Source: Balanoglossus misakiensis
Taxonomy: Eukaryota > Hemichordata
DNA length: 64,000 nucleotides
Reading direction: 5' to 3'
Assembly (NCBI GenBank): GCA_040954595.2
Contig: CM082581.2
Coordinates: 62,001 to 126,000, forward strand
The translations under genes and the position numbers were made by a program. Under the pieces are notes generated by a model. The model made no database searches. It was not told where the DNA came from and saw nothing but the letters and a program-made list of their open reading frames with translations. This document shows, piece by piece, positions 1-9,982 of this stretch (the stretch's first letter is position 1; each line of letters starts with the position of its first letter).

Positions 1-144
1 ACAAACCAAGAAATTAGCATATTAGCATAATCAGAATAAATAAAAAAAATGCACAGGTAGTTTAAAAGAACAAACACTTTGGAAACGGAATAGAGCTAAG
101 CTGCTGTCCCTTTCTAATTGTTACTCGTTCAATCACCTGTCACA

Positions 145-568
145 TCACTCCAATTTTGTATCAGTTGCACTGGCTACCTGTTACAGAGCGTATTGTTTTT
201 AAGATGTTAGTTCTCATTTTTAAATCCATTCATAAACTTGGTCCAATCTATCTTTCTAGCATGACTAATCGATATGTTCCGTGTCGCAATTTAAGGTCAG
301 CTGATCAGTACAAACTCTGCCCTGTTCGATCACGCACCAAGAGTTATGGTGATCGTGCTTTTACTGTTGCTGCTCCAATTCTTTGGAATAATCTTCCACT
401 CACCATTCGCCAGGCACCAGACTTATCTGTTTTTAAATCAAATGTTAAAACTTTACTTTTTAAATCTGTTTTTTAGCCATTTGTTGTATTGTACTTTTGC
501 TTTAAGCGTCATTGATCACATTTTTTGTGGATACTGACGCTATACAAATAAATTATTATTATTATTAA
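145..568 (+). mobile_element. CR1/L2-like LINE 3' fragment (copy A)
   Basis: The plus-strand reading frame 156-476 gives the C-terminal part of a non-LTR reverse transcriptase ORF. Visible motifs are LHWLPV near the start, then KSYGDRAF and LWNNLP, and it ends about 45 residues later. This LHWLPV...GDRAF...W-N-LP block is typical of CR1/L2/Rex-type elements. The 3' end is an AATAAATTATTATT microsatellite tail, usual for this group. Everything upstream of the block is missing, so it is a 5'-truncated dead insertion. It lies opposite to the EGF exons, in an intron beside the unit boundary. Confidence 0.85.
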
Positions 569-666
569 TATTTCTATTTTTGTGTTTGTACAACATCAGT
601 GAAGTTTAAATCATAATAAAAAAAAATGATAATTATCATTATTAACTGCTATAGATTCAAACTTAC

Positions 667-789
667 TTGTCTCACACCTGGTTCCCTAGTAACACTCTGT
701 GCACATGCCAATGGTGGCAGTACAAGAATTTGCCTGTTGTTGGCAGGTACCTCCATTGAGACAAGGACTAGTGAAGCATGGATTAGGAA
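667..789 (-). pseudogene. EGF-like exon with in-frame TAG (copy A)
   Basis: The 123-nt minus-strand exon is flanked by an acceptor (CTTCCAG) and a donor (GTAAGT), both phase 1. It encodes an EGF-like module with PNPC, SPC and NGGTC, but a TAG stop interrupts the last loop, directly after CTECY and before GTRC. The fifth cysteine is Gly (GGC for TGC). All four copies carry the same stop. If used, it would end the protein; because the exon is a multiple of three, skipping it would keep frame. A decayed exon is the simplest reading. Confidence 0.75.
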
Positions 790-923
790 CTGGAAGACAG
801 GAATTCAAAATTTTATACAACACTTACCTATGGTAACACCAGTACACGTTCATTATTTCTGTGTTATATTTTTATACTGGTGATTTTACTGTTTTTATTA
901 CCGATCATACTGACTGACTTAAA

Positions 924-947
924 GATGATGATGATGATGATGATGAT
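924..947. repeat. (GAT)n microsatellite (copy A)
   Basis: Eight GAT units in A. Copy B has the same tract at about 20615-20638. C and D have a shorter tract near 39064-39081 and 53918-53935. It produces a spurious poly-His reading frame on the minus strand. Confidence 0.9.
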
Positions 948-1026
948 AATGACTACACCTGCTATTATTACTACAATGTACCTCAGCACTTAGATTTTTT
1001 AATAAATGACAAAGTACTGTACTCAC

Positions 1027-1156
1027 GTGTTTCACATGTGAAGCCCAGGTAGCAGCCAGCACATTGACATGTGACGCCTGTCCAAGATCCCTGGATTGCT
1101 TGGCAAGTACCAGCATTCCGGCATGGGTTAAGGTTTGTGTTCGCACGGATTCATTG
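1027..1156 (-). pseudogene. EGF-like exon with +1 frameshift (copy A)
   Basis: Acceptor TTTGCAG and donor GTGAGT bound a 130-nt exon, one base longer than the expected multiple of three. The 3' part reads cleanly as NPCRNAGTC, then VTCQC, AGCYLGFTC. The N-terminal NPC is in another frame, and removing one G after its TGC restores the pattern. In this copy the fourth cysteine is Trp (TGG). The frameshift is present in all four copies. Confidence 0.75.
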
Positions 1157-1972
1157 CTGCAAATGTACACAATATTTACAAAATAAAACAGTATACAACT
1201 GTAAGTATTTATAATCATCAATTGTGAATATCACACCAATCAAGGCCTTTCAATGCACCCTGATTGCTGAGAGCTGAAATACGTGAACCAACGTGTATTT
1301 GTTTTCACTACTATATCACATGACATTCTGCATCTCTTTTCCAAAGTTGTAGTCTGCACCCAACATTGTATTCCGGGGTAGCACTACACGGAACCCCGAA
1401 ACTTTTTTGTCATCATCCGAGTACTCCTCCCAGCATGCAGTTGCCAAGAAGGCTGCACAGGGAGTTTTTAATTTTGCACTGGTATACAATTTTTTTATTC
1501 GTCAATTTCACAGACACGTGCATTGCACATCAAAATTTTGCGTCAAAAGTGAGGACAACTTAACTAGGTACCAATGCAATGTGGTTTTAGGCGGATTTGA
1601 ACTTTTCCTTTAATGTAACAGTTGTATTGACATGCGATTATCATACCGAACATGAATCAATCTCAAAATTGCTAAAAATAAAATAATTCAGAACATTTAG
1701 ATTCTACAATGGTGAAAAAATATGACAAACCTCCCAAAATTCTTATTTTTGAGGCCATTTTACAAAAATCTACGAGCCTGGCAAAAACTGACAGAGGTGC
1801 TAGATAAAGGGCACTTTTTCAAAACTCTAGATGGTTGACCCCAAGTATGCTTATTTGGTTAAATTTTAAAAGGAAATCACCCGCTGTTTTAGAGTTAATA
1901 TTGCGAAAGGGACTTCATAAGTTGTCTGAAAACACCAGTTTCCCCAATTTTCACTAATGTATAGGAATACTT
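1157..1972. other. Intron without a recognised gene (copy A)
   Basis: No exon or transposon protein is recognised here. A small inverted repeat (TTCCGGGGT ... CCGGAACCCC) lies near 1372-1402. The point near 1842 is where C and D carry about 405 extra bases with a GCC2/GCC3 exon. The equivalent stretch in B is 20848-21663. In C and D it is split by that exon. Confidence 0.7.
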
Positions 1973-2613
1973 GAGAAGTCGGCCAGATTAGAAGTCGGCC
2001 AGTACGCGCGTATGAGAAGTCGGCCAGTACGAGAAGTCGGCCAGTTGTTGAACTTGTACCCGAATAGTGCAGTGATGACCCAGATTACATATAACAACAC
2101 TTAATAAAATATAATTGCACTAAATATTTTCATTTGGACGGATTTCCCAAATTCTTGACAACACAATGGCGTCATTTCAAATAATGGCGTCTGGCATCCG
2201 TACCGGTTCGCCAGCCCCGTATCCGCGTAAGGAGCTTAGGTTGTTCGCCAAATTCCTGTGACATTTCTGATTAAAGGGAGTTGTTTCAAAGCCTACTAAA
2301 ATACATAGAAGGTGTATGTGTATATTCATACTTTGAGACAAAACCAAACAAACAAACGTGACGAGGAACAGACTACTGGCGCAGCGCAAGAAGTGCAGGT
2401 GACTGATGTTGACGTACCCCGGTGACGTACATGCAAAGTGAACAGACAGTTTTAAAATTCATCGGCTATTTGTACAAATATCTCAGCTCCTGTACATCAA
2501 GGAAACATTTCGTAGTGAAACAGTTATATATAACACAAAGTACCAGGGTTCTCTCCCACAGGCCGACTTCTCGTACTGGCCGATACCGACTTCTCATACT
2601 GGTCGACTTCTCA
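1973..2613. mobile_element. Foldback-like element with minisatellite ends (copy A)
   Basis: The left end (1973-2044) holds four copies of the motif AGAAGTCGGCCAG. The right end (2561-2613) holds the same motif inverted as about three copies (GGCCGACTTCTCGTACTGG and variants). Inverted blocks of short tandem repeats around an unrelated 0.5-kb interior are the structure of foldback-type elements. The interior has no convincing coding frame. Monomer number differs between copies, so the ends are unstable. Confidence 0.6.
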
Positions 2614-2732
2614 GGACACCATGTATAGCATAGCTGTTGAACTCAAAAAATATGTAAAACTACAAGTGATGTAAACAACTTGTGGAACCATGTTCAAATC
2701 GAGACCAGAAGAAAAGAGATTTCAAGACTTAC

Positions 2733-2829
2733 CTCCTTCAACACTTTACTGCCCTGTAGCGCACTGTGTGACACTTGTAGTTATGCATTCATAACCAGAA
2801 GGACGTGGCCGAACCTAGCGAGTATGAAC
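2733..2829 (-). pseudogene. GCC2/GCC3 exon, stop plus 2-nt loss (copy A)
   Basis: Acceptor after TTTTTTCTGTGATAG and donor GTAAGT. The 5' part reads GSYSLGSAT and the 3' part PSGYEC, then VTQCATGQ, stop, SVEG. This is the GSYS...C...PxGYxC layout of GCC2/GCC3 (ephrin-receptor-like) modules. The two parts are in different frames: the exon is 97 nt, and two missing bases at the expected Cys codon before PSGYEC would make 99. A TAA stop stands where Tyr is usual (GQYS). Both lesions occur in all copies. Confidence 0.7.
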
Positions 2830-3054
2830 CTATCACAGAAAAAATTCAAAGAACGATTGGTTTGGTCCAACGATCCCTTATTAGAGAGATGTCCGTAATC
2901 ACAGGTGTTACTGTACTATACCTCTTCAGTGGAATCATTGTGTTTTTCAAAGTGCATCACAATATCAACTCCAATGAGCATAACAGTTTAATTTTCTGTG
3001 TATGTCAAGCTATAACACAGGGAAGTCACAAGAGTGATTTGCAGCCCAACTTAC

Positions 3055-3252
3055 CAGTAACTGTTGAACAATCAATTACGGGTGACATGGTTGGACACTT
3101 GGATCCTGCTGGACAAGGCGTGCATGTGCCGTCGCCTTCCATAGCATATTCACCATTGCCACAGTCAAGCGGATCTTACATTGAATCTGAACACGATTGT
3201 CCAGCAGGGCACAGAAGACGGGATGTGCGTGCAGGCTCCTCACTTATTTCAT
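3055..3252 (-). pseudogene. GCC2/GCC3 exon with in-frame TAA (copy A)
   Basis: Acceptor TTTAATCAG and donor GTAAGT, both phase 1, bound a 198-nt exon (66 codons). One frame runs throughout: LLCPAGQSC, then SM-stop-DPLDCGNGEYA, then GTCTPCPAGSKCP and IDCSTVT. CPAG-x-x-C and DCGNGEYA are typical GCC2/GCC3 motifs. The only break is TAA after SDSM, present in all copies. A plus-strand frame covering this stretch (2805-3260) is a shadow of the exon. Confidence 0.78.
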
Positions 3253-3496
3253 CTGATTAAAGAAAATGAGGTTTTTAGTGAAGTATTTGTGATACAGTGT
3301 CATTTAAAATAACAAATTACTTGAGATGATTCACTTCATAATTCTGAGACAAGTATACAGGCATGTAGAAAATTCTTTGGAGGACATTAAACGTCATTTC
3401 TAATCAACCATTTTCTGAATATCATAAGACTCTGCGAGATCTCACATGGCTAACCGGGTCTCGCAAGATCTCGCACTGAGTTGATAATCTGTTGTA

Positions 3497-3498
<2 letters not shown>

Positions 3499-3528
<30 letters not shown>

Positions 3529-3530
3529 TA
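3499..3530. repeat. CATA/CA microsatellite (copy A)
   Basis: Runs of CATA then CA in the intron, with a second shorter CATA/CACA tract near 3566-3586. The counterparts are near 23177, 42049 and 56878. They generate the repetitive Cys/Val/Tyr frames on the minus strand, which are not genes. Confidence 0.85.
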
Positions 3531-3635
3531 ACCCCAGTCGCACTGACTTGAAAATCTGTTGTAAACACATACATGCATACACACATACCCCTCAGTTTCA
3601 TCACACAGCAAACTGAACAAGTACCACAATCTTAC

Positions 3636-3769
3636 CATTTGTACATCTGGTACAGTTTGTTGCACCAGCCAATGACACGTAACCCTTAGTACACTTGAAT
3701 TGCGATGCACTGGGATCTGTGCAGGCGTACCCTTGCTCACAAATAGTACACTGTTCAGCACCGGCTGAT
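3636..3769 (-). CDS. GCC2/GCC3-type cysteine exon (copy A)
   Basis: Acceptor ATTTACAG and donor GTAAGA. One open frame covers the exon: SAGAEQCTICEQGYAC, then SQFKCTKGYVSLAG, then TNCTRCTN. This is the C-x2-C-x3-G-Y...C...GYxSLAGATxC layout of GCC2/GCC3 modules. The length is 134 nt, one base short of a multiple of three, so if the neighbours are phase 1 the 5' junction is out of frame. That suggests a one-base loss near the acceptor. No stop is seen. It probably forms part of an extracellular cysteine-rich stalk. Confidence 0.65.
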
Positions 3770-3912
3770 CTGTAAATCAAACAAAGAATTTACACACCAA
3801 GTTAACCTTTGAATACCACTGTAAAAAATTGGCGCAAATTTTAATTATTTTCATAAATAGAGGTCTATTCAAATTTGATGTTGGAAATAAAGGTGGGTGG
3901 GTAGAAGTTTAC

Positions 3913-4043
3913 CTGTTATGCAAGAGGTACAGCGAGACATCCTTTGTCCAAGGCCGAACTGTAATAACCAGCCGAGCATAAAATCACAGTGTTACCATTT
4001 GGACAATGGTTACCAGCTGGGCAATCAGCACATGATGTTTGTG
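3913..4043 (-). pseudogene. GCC2/GCC3 exon with 1-nt frameshift (copy A)
   Basis: Acceptor TTTTCAG and donor GTAAAC. It opens in phase 1 with SCADCPAGNHCPNGNT, then LCSAGYYSSALDKG. After KG the expected RCTSCIT is found one frame over. In the original frame a TAA follows LAVPLA just before the donor. The length of 131 nt is one short of a multiple of three. The shift is shared by all copies. Confidence 0.72.
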
Positions 4044-4512
4044 CTGAAAATAAACAGAGATTTATAGAATCTTATAGTCACAGTCATACCTTCAAAGACG
4101 TGGGATTCTCACGCGGGTTGGGGAGACATAAATCCCTGGCAAAAGATTGAGGACAGGAAAATGCCAAACCAGAGATATTCGTAACAGAAACTGTATACAG
4201 TCAATGCCATATGGCAGTGTGCTGTTCTAACAACAGACAAGAATGTGACGATCATAGTCTGTGTCGGAGATTTGGAAAAAAGCAAATTCGGTGAAAAGAC
4301 GGGACAAAACAAAAGTCTACTTATACGATGCACATGAAAACTGGATGAAAGCGAAGCAGTCCACTATTTGAATGCATTGGATGTAAAATTGGCAGAATAT
4401 TTGGACTGGACATAATGTTTGTACGCACAGAATTAGGCACATGCACATAAGATGATCGTCCGCCTAAGTGAAAGATTACACAGTAATGCCCAAACTTTAA
4501 GTGCTGACTCAC
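4044..4512. other. Intron between GCC exons (copy A)
   Basis: No exon, repeat family or RNA gene is recognised. The sequence common to all copies stops at 4423, where C and D diverge (at 43085 and 57914). Confidence 0.6.
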
Positions 4513-4745
4513 CATTTATATTAGTGTAGTATCCATCTTCACACACCTCTGGCTCCGACATACCATCATATTGGCACTTATACCCAGGGCAGGACAAGGC
4601 GTACAGTCTATACTTCCATTGTTGGCAAAATATCCCTGTCCGCATTGTGTTGGTGATGAGAGGCTGGCTGTTCCACACATGAAACCCTTGGACACAGCGT
4701 GCATGCTTCAGAACATGCTGAACGGTAACTTCCAACTGCGCAGTC
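4513..4745 (-). pseudogene. Large GCC2/GCC3 exon, at least two frameshifts (copy A)
   Basis: Acceptor CCTACAG and donor GTGAGT, 233 nt. Three frames must be joined to read it. The first gives DCAVGSYRSAC and ACTLCP. The second gives KGFMCG, then TQCGQGYFANNGSIDC and TPCPA. The third gives GYKCQYDGM, then VCEDGYYTNING. Together these are two consecutive GCC2/GCC3 repeats, the longest such exon in the unit. Shifts fall between CTLCP and KGFMC and between CPA and GYKC. It is absent from C and D. Confidence 0.75.
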
Positions 4746-5357
4746 CTGTAGGAGTAAAGACGTCAAATATTAGAGAGGTTTAAGAGCCCTCTAGCCAGCA
4801 AACTTCATCAAGGATGTACGCGCAGAACATAAACTGGAAACACTGCGCGCCCGGTCTTTTTCCCATAGGATTACATTGATAATCGCCAGAAAACAAACTT
4901 CTACTATTGTCATTTTCACGAAATTGTACACATAGCTCAGTCCAGCAAATATAAATTCATTGGTCAAATAAAATATAGGGGTCACCGCGCTCTTTTTTGA
5001 GATAAATTGCGTTAAGAATTTTGCCCATAGACAAACCATTGGTGAAAAATGCTGAGTCAGCAGATTTCTTCTATTATCGACCAAATTCATGGCTCTGTAT
5101 TTCAAAAACAAGCCCGGTGACCCCTATATTTTATTACGGATTTTCATTATACATACAAAGGAGAATAAAAAAATCCACAATTAAAAAAAATGACAATACT
5201 TTCAATTTTACTGAACGTACATCCTTAATGTTACTTAATATGTAGTGGAGCACCAAAACCCAAATTTTCATATCGATTGTGTATTTTGTGATAAAAGCAC
5301 CAAACTTGGCTCAGATGTGTGTTAATGTGTACTGAACGAATTCAGATAGCGAGTCAC
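4746..5357. other. Intron without a recognised gene (copy A)
   Basis: Nothing identifiable as an exon or transposon protein. The phrase GGTGACCCCTATATTTTATT (5108-5127) recurs inverted as AATAAAATATAGGGGTCACC nearby (4966-4985), so a small inverted-repeat element may lie at 4966-5127. Equivalent in B: 24424-25035. Absent from C and D. Confidence 0.5.
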
Positions 5358-5367
5358 TAAATATCTG

Positions 5368-5794
5368 TAGTCTCGGTTACCCAGAGCCCTCTGCTTCTTC
5401 CGTTAGGCACTCCAGAAAGAGGGTCTGGGGAAACCCGGTAGACAAATCGCCGGGCGGAATCGGGACAGCTGCGATGCATGACGGGAGCTTAATATTCGGT
5501 ACGATATTATGATATGACGATATTAGAAAACTATTAACCAAACTTCTCTCTCTCTTTTCAATTTGTAGACAGTTTTAGCAGGTCTAGCACTACTCAGCAT
5601 GTTTTCTTTATCATATGACATACATGTCGGCCGTGAGGTTCGCGCGCAGGACGTCGCCATTTTGGAATATTAAGCTCCCGTCATGCATCGCAGCTGTCCC
5701 GATTCCGCCCGGCGATTTGTCTACCGGGTTTCCCCAGACCCTCTTTCTGGAGTGCCTAACGGAAGAAGCAGAGGGCTCTGGGTAACCGAGACTA
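5368..5794. mobile_element. MITE with 129-bp perfect inverted repeats (copy A)
   Basis: The left arm 5368-5496 and right arm 5666-5794 are exact reverse complements by eye. They start TAGTCTCGGTTACCCAGAG and end with its mirror. The element is flanked on both sides by TAAATATCTG (5358-5367 and 5795-5804), which I read as a 10-bp target-site duplication. The long GC-rich arms, 427-bp size, 169-bp non-coding core and 9-11-bp duplication suit a non-autonomous Mutator-like (MULE) or foldback element. Identical arms suggest a recent insertion. Confidence 0.85.
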
Positions 5795-6077
5795 TAAATA
5801 TCTGTTGAAGAGTTTCCATGTCAACCATTTTTTTTCAAAATGGCCGCCAATACAGATAATCACATCTGTTAAACACCAAAATAAATTCAGATTACAATAT
5901 TTGAAACAAGAAACTACGGAAAGAATGGTTTGCAATAGAACTATGGTTATTAAACTACAAATGTACTTATAAGGGTAACTAAGGGATCAAAACACAGGTG
6001 CAACTTTCAATCCCTGGTTCTCGCATTAGTATAGGTGCTCCCCCCAGTCAAACATTATGGCTAGTTGCGATATTTAA

Positions 6078-6936
6078 CTGGAAAGTGCAGTTCACGAAAT
6101 AAAAACCTGGATGACACATAATAAACTTCAACTCAATGGTGGCAAAACCGAGGTACTCCTGATAAGGTCTCAGTTCAACCGCTCGCCTCGTCCCATAAAC
6201 CACATGAGCATTGGATCATGTTGTGTTCAAACTGTGAATTCTGCACGGAATATAGGTGTGACATTCGACGACAATTACACTTTCAATAAGCACATTAATG
6301 CAATTTGCAAGTCAATTTTCTTCCATCTGCGTCAAATCAGCCACATTCGCCGTTACCTCACTAAGGAAGTTTGCCAGATGCTGGTTCATGCTCTAATCAC
6401 ATCAAAACTGAACTACTGTAATGCACTACTCTGTGGTTTACCATCATCATGCATGCTACAGCATGCCCTGAATTCTGCAGCCAGGATCGTTTCTCGTACC
6501 CGTAAAACGGATCATATTACTCCTGTTCTCATGGATTTACATTGGTTGCCTGTACACTATAGAATCCAATACAAGATCTTGCTTATGACATATAAGGCAT
6601 TAAACAACACAGCACCAGCTTACATCTCTGACTTAATCCATCTGAAAACTTCAACAAGACTTCTTCGTTCAAATGACAAATTTCTACTTCATGTACCATG
6701 GAGTAAGAAGAAAACGTACGGCGATCGTGCTTTTTCGTATATCGTCCCACTCATTTGGAACAGTGTCCCAATAGAAGTATGCTAGTCACCTAGCCTTGAC
6801 AGTTTCAAGAAACACATCAAGACTTATCTGTTTAACAGAGCCTATTTACAGTAACTTTACATTGTAAAGCGCTATTGAACACTATTGCAGTGGAGTTTGG
6901 TGCTCTATAAGTCCTTTTGATTGATTGATTGATTGA
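6078..6936 (+). mobile_element. CR1/L2-like LINE, reverse transcriptase C-terminal part (copy A)
   Basis: One frame runs from about 6082 to 6785. It reads HEIKTWMTHNKLQLN, then KTEVLLI, LTSKLNYCNALLCGLP, LHWLPVHYRIQYK and KTYGDRAFSY, which is the thumb/connection region of a non-LTR reverse transcriptase. A TAG at 6783-6785 interrupts it, after which SPSLDSFKKHIKTYLF continues in frame to a second stop. The 3' end is a TTGA repeat tail (6917-6936). The 5' half including the catalytic domain is absent. It is a different family from the 145-568 fragment, judged by its tail. Confidence 0.88.
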
Positions 6937-8441
6937 TGAACAGTTTACCACCTTAGCTAAACACATAAACAGATCACCGATACGTCCGAATAGCGCGTGT
7001 ATGAGGGCTTGGCTAACTTGTGACCTCAGTAAAGATCATGTGAAAATGTCCATTTTGTTTGGTCGGGCATTGGTTCTTGTCGGCAAAAACTGCCATAGGA
7101 AATTATAAACTTTAGTCAAATTGTTGAAACAATAAATAATAGTCCATGTGTCTTGATACTTCAGATCATGCATCGGTTCGACTCTGTCTGTAGTCGGCTA
7201 CCCAAATTTATTGGGAAGTTCGGCCTTTTACACATTAATACGTGTGGTTTTCGATCATATCCTACCGGTCTTATTGGTTGGCATTAATTTGGCAGTGTGC
7301 TATAAGCATATTACATCCTACATCAAACCAAAATAAAGCTTGTGATACTTTGACCATCAGTTTTTGTTTACTTTTAGTCGCTAGTGAAATTCAAGCTCAG
7401 TAATAACTTTACAACTAACTTATTAGGGGCCCAAGCCTCTATGGGCGGGGTCCCTATTGGTATTGCTGGCATTTTTCTTCTTCTTTGGCACTTTCATCGG
7501 CCACTAGGATCTTGAAAACGGCTAAACCTACAATTCTCAAATATGGCACAATGATGCAGGCCAATGAGATCTGGTGAAGTACGTCCGTGAATGTTAAATT
7601 AGTCAAGTGACCTGATGACCATATAAGGGCGAAATTTTCAAATTAGGGTATGCCGATTTTGAGAAGAAGATTTTTGATCATTATATTTCATATTTTTTCA
7701 TTGACCATGGGGGGTCTGGACCAAGGCATAGGCTTTACTATACCCGCATAGTAAAGCTATGACAACATCGTATTTAAATAATAACACATGTTAGCGAGGG
7801 CAATATCATGATCTTTTGCCTGCACAAGGGATGGTGATCTTTGACCTTAATAATAATGATGATGCCCGAGCCGCAGGGAAGGGCATCATCAATATGTTTC
7901 GATGTGTGACGTTACCAGCACATTCCAGAAGACAGCATGGCATCGTCTGTACAAGTTGAGTGAAATACTTAGAAAGATATCGCCACATACAGTGACTGGG
8001 CTGTGTTCATGTTTTTCTCTTGAAATCATTGACAGTGTTATACACCTCTGTATCAATGCTGTTTTAGTGACTTTTTCACACCCGTTCTTTTTGTTTTGAG
8101 TGAATAGGATAGTCAACTAACTACTGCTGGACAATGGGTGTGAGTTTCATGGCTCTCACATGATGGGGTAATCTGGGGTAACATTTTGAAAATACCATGT
8201 TATTTTCAGAACGCAGTTACGGTGTATGTACATGTGAACAGTGATACATGTACATGTGTAGGTCGGAAATTTAGATCGGGTATACACGTCTGTATCTAAC
8301 ACTCAAAGTGCAATATTGCCAAACGTGTGTATTATACACGATATACTACATGTAGTAATTCTATTAGACTTAGTCTGCATTGGTCAATATAATATACGGA
8401 AACTAAATATGTCGATCGGATTTAATCTTTCACAGGTCCAG
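6937..8441. repeat. Repeat-rich intron (copy A)
   Basis: No exon is recognised. At 7424-7454 a GC-rich inverted motif (GGGGCCC-AAG ... GCGGGG-CCC) precedes TATTGGTATTGCTGGC, which looks like the end of a dispersed repeat family. Near 7855-7893 GATGATGCCC pairs with GGGCATCATC around a short loop. In copy B (27530-27573) the stem is longer because flanking bases also pair. TGTACATG runs occur near 8227-8260. Equivalent in B: 26615-28119. Confidence 0.5.
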
Positions 8442-8578
8442 CTGTGGTTGCGCAGAACACGTCTCCATTTATGGTGTGAACAGGGACTGCTGTACGCATG
8501 TGCACATCTGAGTTCACGAGGTTACACGTACTGCGGTTGCGCAGAACACGTCTCCATTTATGGAGTGAACAGGGACTG
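8442..8578. repeat. Direct repeat of 48 bp, two copies (copy A)
   Basis: The block 8442-8489 recurs at 8531-8578 with about two mismatches. Its core is GTTGCGCAGAACACGTCTCC and it ends GTGAACAGGGACTG. The copies are 89 bp apart. Same in B at 28120-28167 and 28209-28256. No function is recognised. Confidence 0.85.
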
Positions 8579-9240
8579 ACCAAGGGGCCGAAATGAGAAG
8601 CCAAATTTCGGGTGACCCCTTGACCTTTGACCCACCTTGAAAAACACATATCTACTTCTACGCTAACTAATACCCCTAGGGAGCTGATTTTTGGTGGACA
8701 GGTACAACTATTGGACCAAATCATTTCGCCGCAATGTCTCGTGACCTCGGTGACCTTTGAACTATATATAACATAAATGCTCATAAGTACGTTACTATTA
8801 GACCGACAGACTTCATATTTGGTGGGATGAAGCATACACATGTACTTGTTACCCCTTGACCTTTGACCTAATTAATTATGTGCATACCTAATTCTAGGCT
8901 TACCAATAGGGCTAGAGGTTTTGTTTCTGTTGGACATGGACAAGTGTGGGGTCCAATTTTTTCCATAATATTTTGGGTGACCTCAGGTGATCTACTTTCT
9001 CATATCTCGGCCTCCAGAGCAGGTACAGCCTAGCATTTCCAGGGATGGGACTAAAATGAAAAGCCGAATTTTGAGGTCACCTGTACAACTGCTTAACTCA
9101 TTAATTATGTGCATACCTAATTCCAGGCGAACCAATAGGGCTGAAGGTTTGGTTTCTGATGGACCTGGACCAGTATGGGGTCAAAAAATTTTGCCCAAAT
9201 TTCGGGTGACCTCAGATGACCATTTTGGCTTGCAGCTATA
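8579..9240. repeat. Degenerate tandem repeats with GACCTTTGACC motifs (copy A)
   Basis: Two similar segments begin with TTAATTATGTGCATACCTAA at 8870 and 9099. Each continues through CCAATAGGGCT, GGTTT-GTTTCTG and TGGACCAGTATGGGGTC-like motifs to GGTGACCTCAG. A shorter, more diverged version precedes them from 8584. The period is about 230 bp. Equivalent in B: 28257-28919. No coding content. Confidence 0.7.
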
Positions 9241-9537
9241 TTTTAACCCTAATGCTACTAGGTGTCATACCTGTTTAGAGTGCCTTAAAGTATGTATTTG
9301 CCATTTTTTCTTCCTAAACGTATTTTGACTGTCTTGCCATGGCTCTCATATGTTAGACACACTTGGCAGTCTAAACCCCCCTTAAATGTACTAAATCGTA
9401 CTGGTTTGCTCTGGTTTGGTTTGAGGGTCTTGTATAGGCCCTACTGCGTAACACGCCCTTGGCAGCCTAACAGGCCTGGGAGCCAGGATTCTAGGCACCC
9501 TGGATATCAAACTGACTTGGCAGCGTTAGGGTTAAAA
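9241..9537. mobile_element. MITE with TTTTAACCCTAA termini (copy A)
   Basis: The left end TTTTAACCCTAATGCT is mirrored at the right end (AGCGTTAGGGTTAAAA), with weaker pairing for about ten further bases, giving a 297-bp non-autonomous element. The telomere-like TTAGGG appears only within these termini and is not a telomeric array. The B counterpart is 28920-29216. Confidence 0.6.
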
Positions 9538-9554
9538 CTATGTATAATCACATA

Positions 9555-9960
9555 CTAGATGTTTGAAAAATGGCAATGTCTTCTCTAAATGTTCTCCATC
9601 CAAAGGGATCTGACAAGGGTGTCCCCTGTCAGCACTTCATTTTTTGTTTGTCATAGCAATTTTCGCGACTGTTATATTAGATTTAGAGTTGACTAAAAGA
9701 TAAATGGTGTCTACGATTCCAAACACATAAAAATTACACCTGTTGTGGACGACACAACATTATTTTATTTAATGAGAGTAGTGTTCATCATGCCATAAAT
9801 ATTGTCAAAAAATTTGTTAGTTTTAGAAACCCAACTAAATACACGAAAAGTTGGGCTTTAGATTGGTTAACTGAAAATCAGGCTGATTGCAATTTTTCGG
9901 GATTAAGTGGCCCGATACTCCCAACAAGTCACTTGGAATGTACTTTCATTCTAATATTGT
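9555..9960 (+). mobile_element. Decayed L1-type LINE reverse transcriptase fragment (copy A)
   Basis: In one plus frame SKGI-stop-QGCPLSAL, then FVIAIFAT, is readable around 9600-9670. This is the L1-clade RGIRQGCPLSALLF box with Arg mutated to stop. Further on VVDDTTLF (about 9740-9763) matches the Y-A-D-D catalytic motif with its first two residues changed. Then NIVKKF and KSWALDWLTENQADCNFSG follow. Several stops and frame changes separate the pieces. It is heavily mutated and inactive. Confidence 0.72.
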
Positions 9961-9982
9961 TATTTATTAGCATGGAGTAATC

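Noticed and set aside
919-1221. Minus-strand frame with a poly-His start
   Set aside because: The His run is the GAT microsatellite; only the 1027-1156 exon inside it is meaningful.
2805-3260. Plus-strand frame of about 150 codons, repeated in all copies
   Set aside because: It lies antisense to two GCC exons and introns, has no domain, and is open only by chance.
3422-3761. Cys/Val/Tyr-rich minus-strand frames
   Set aside because: Produced by CATA/CA microsatellites next to the real exon 3636-3769.
7845-7893. GATGATGCCC hairpin as a transcription terminator
   Set aside because: The context is an animal intron; it is more likely the end of a dispersed repeat.
8316-8841. Frames over the 48-bp direct repeat as a small protein gene
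   Set aside because: Frames on both strands overlap and follow the repeat structure, with no recognisable domain or splice context.
9241-9537. TTAGGG as a telomeric remnant
   Set aside because: It occurs once at each end of a MITE and not as an array.
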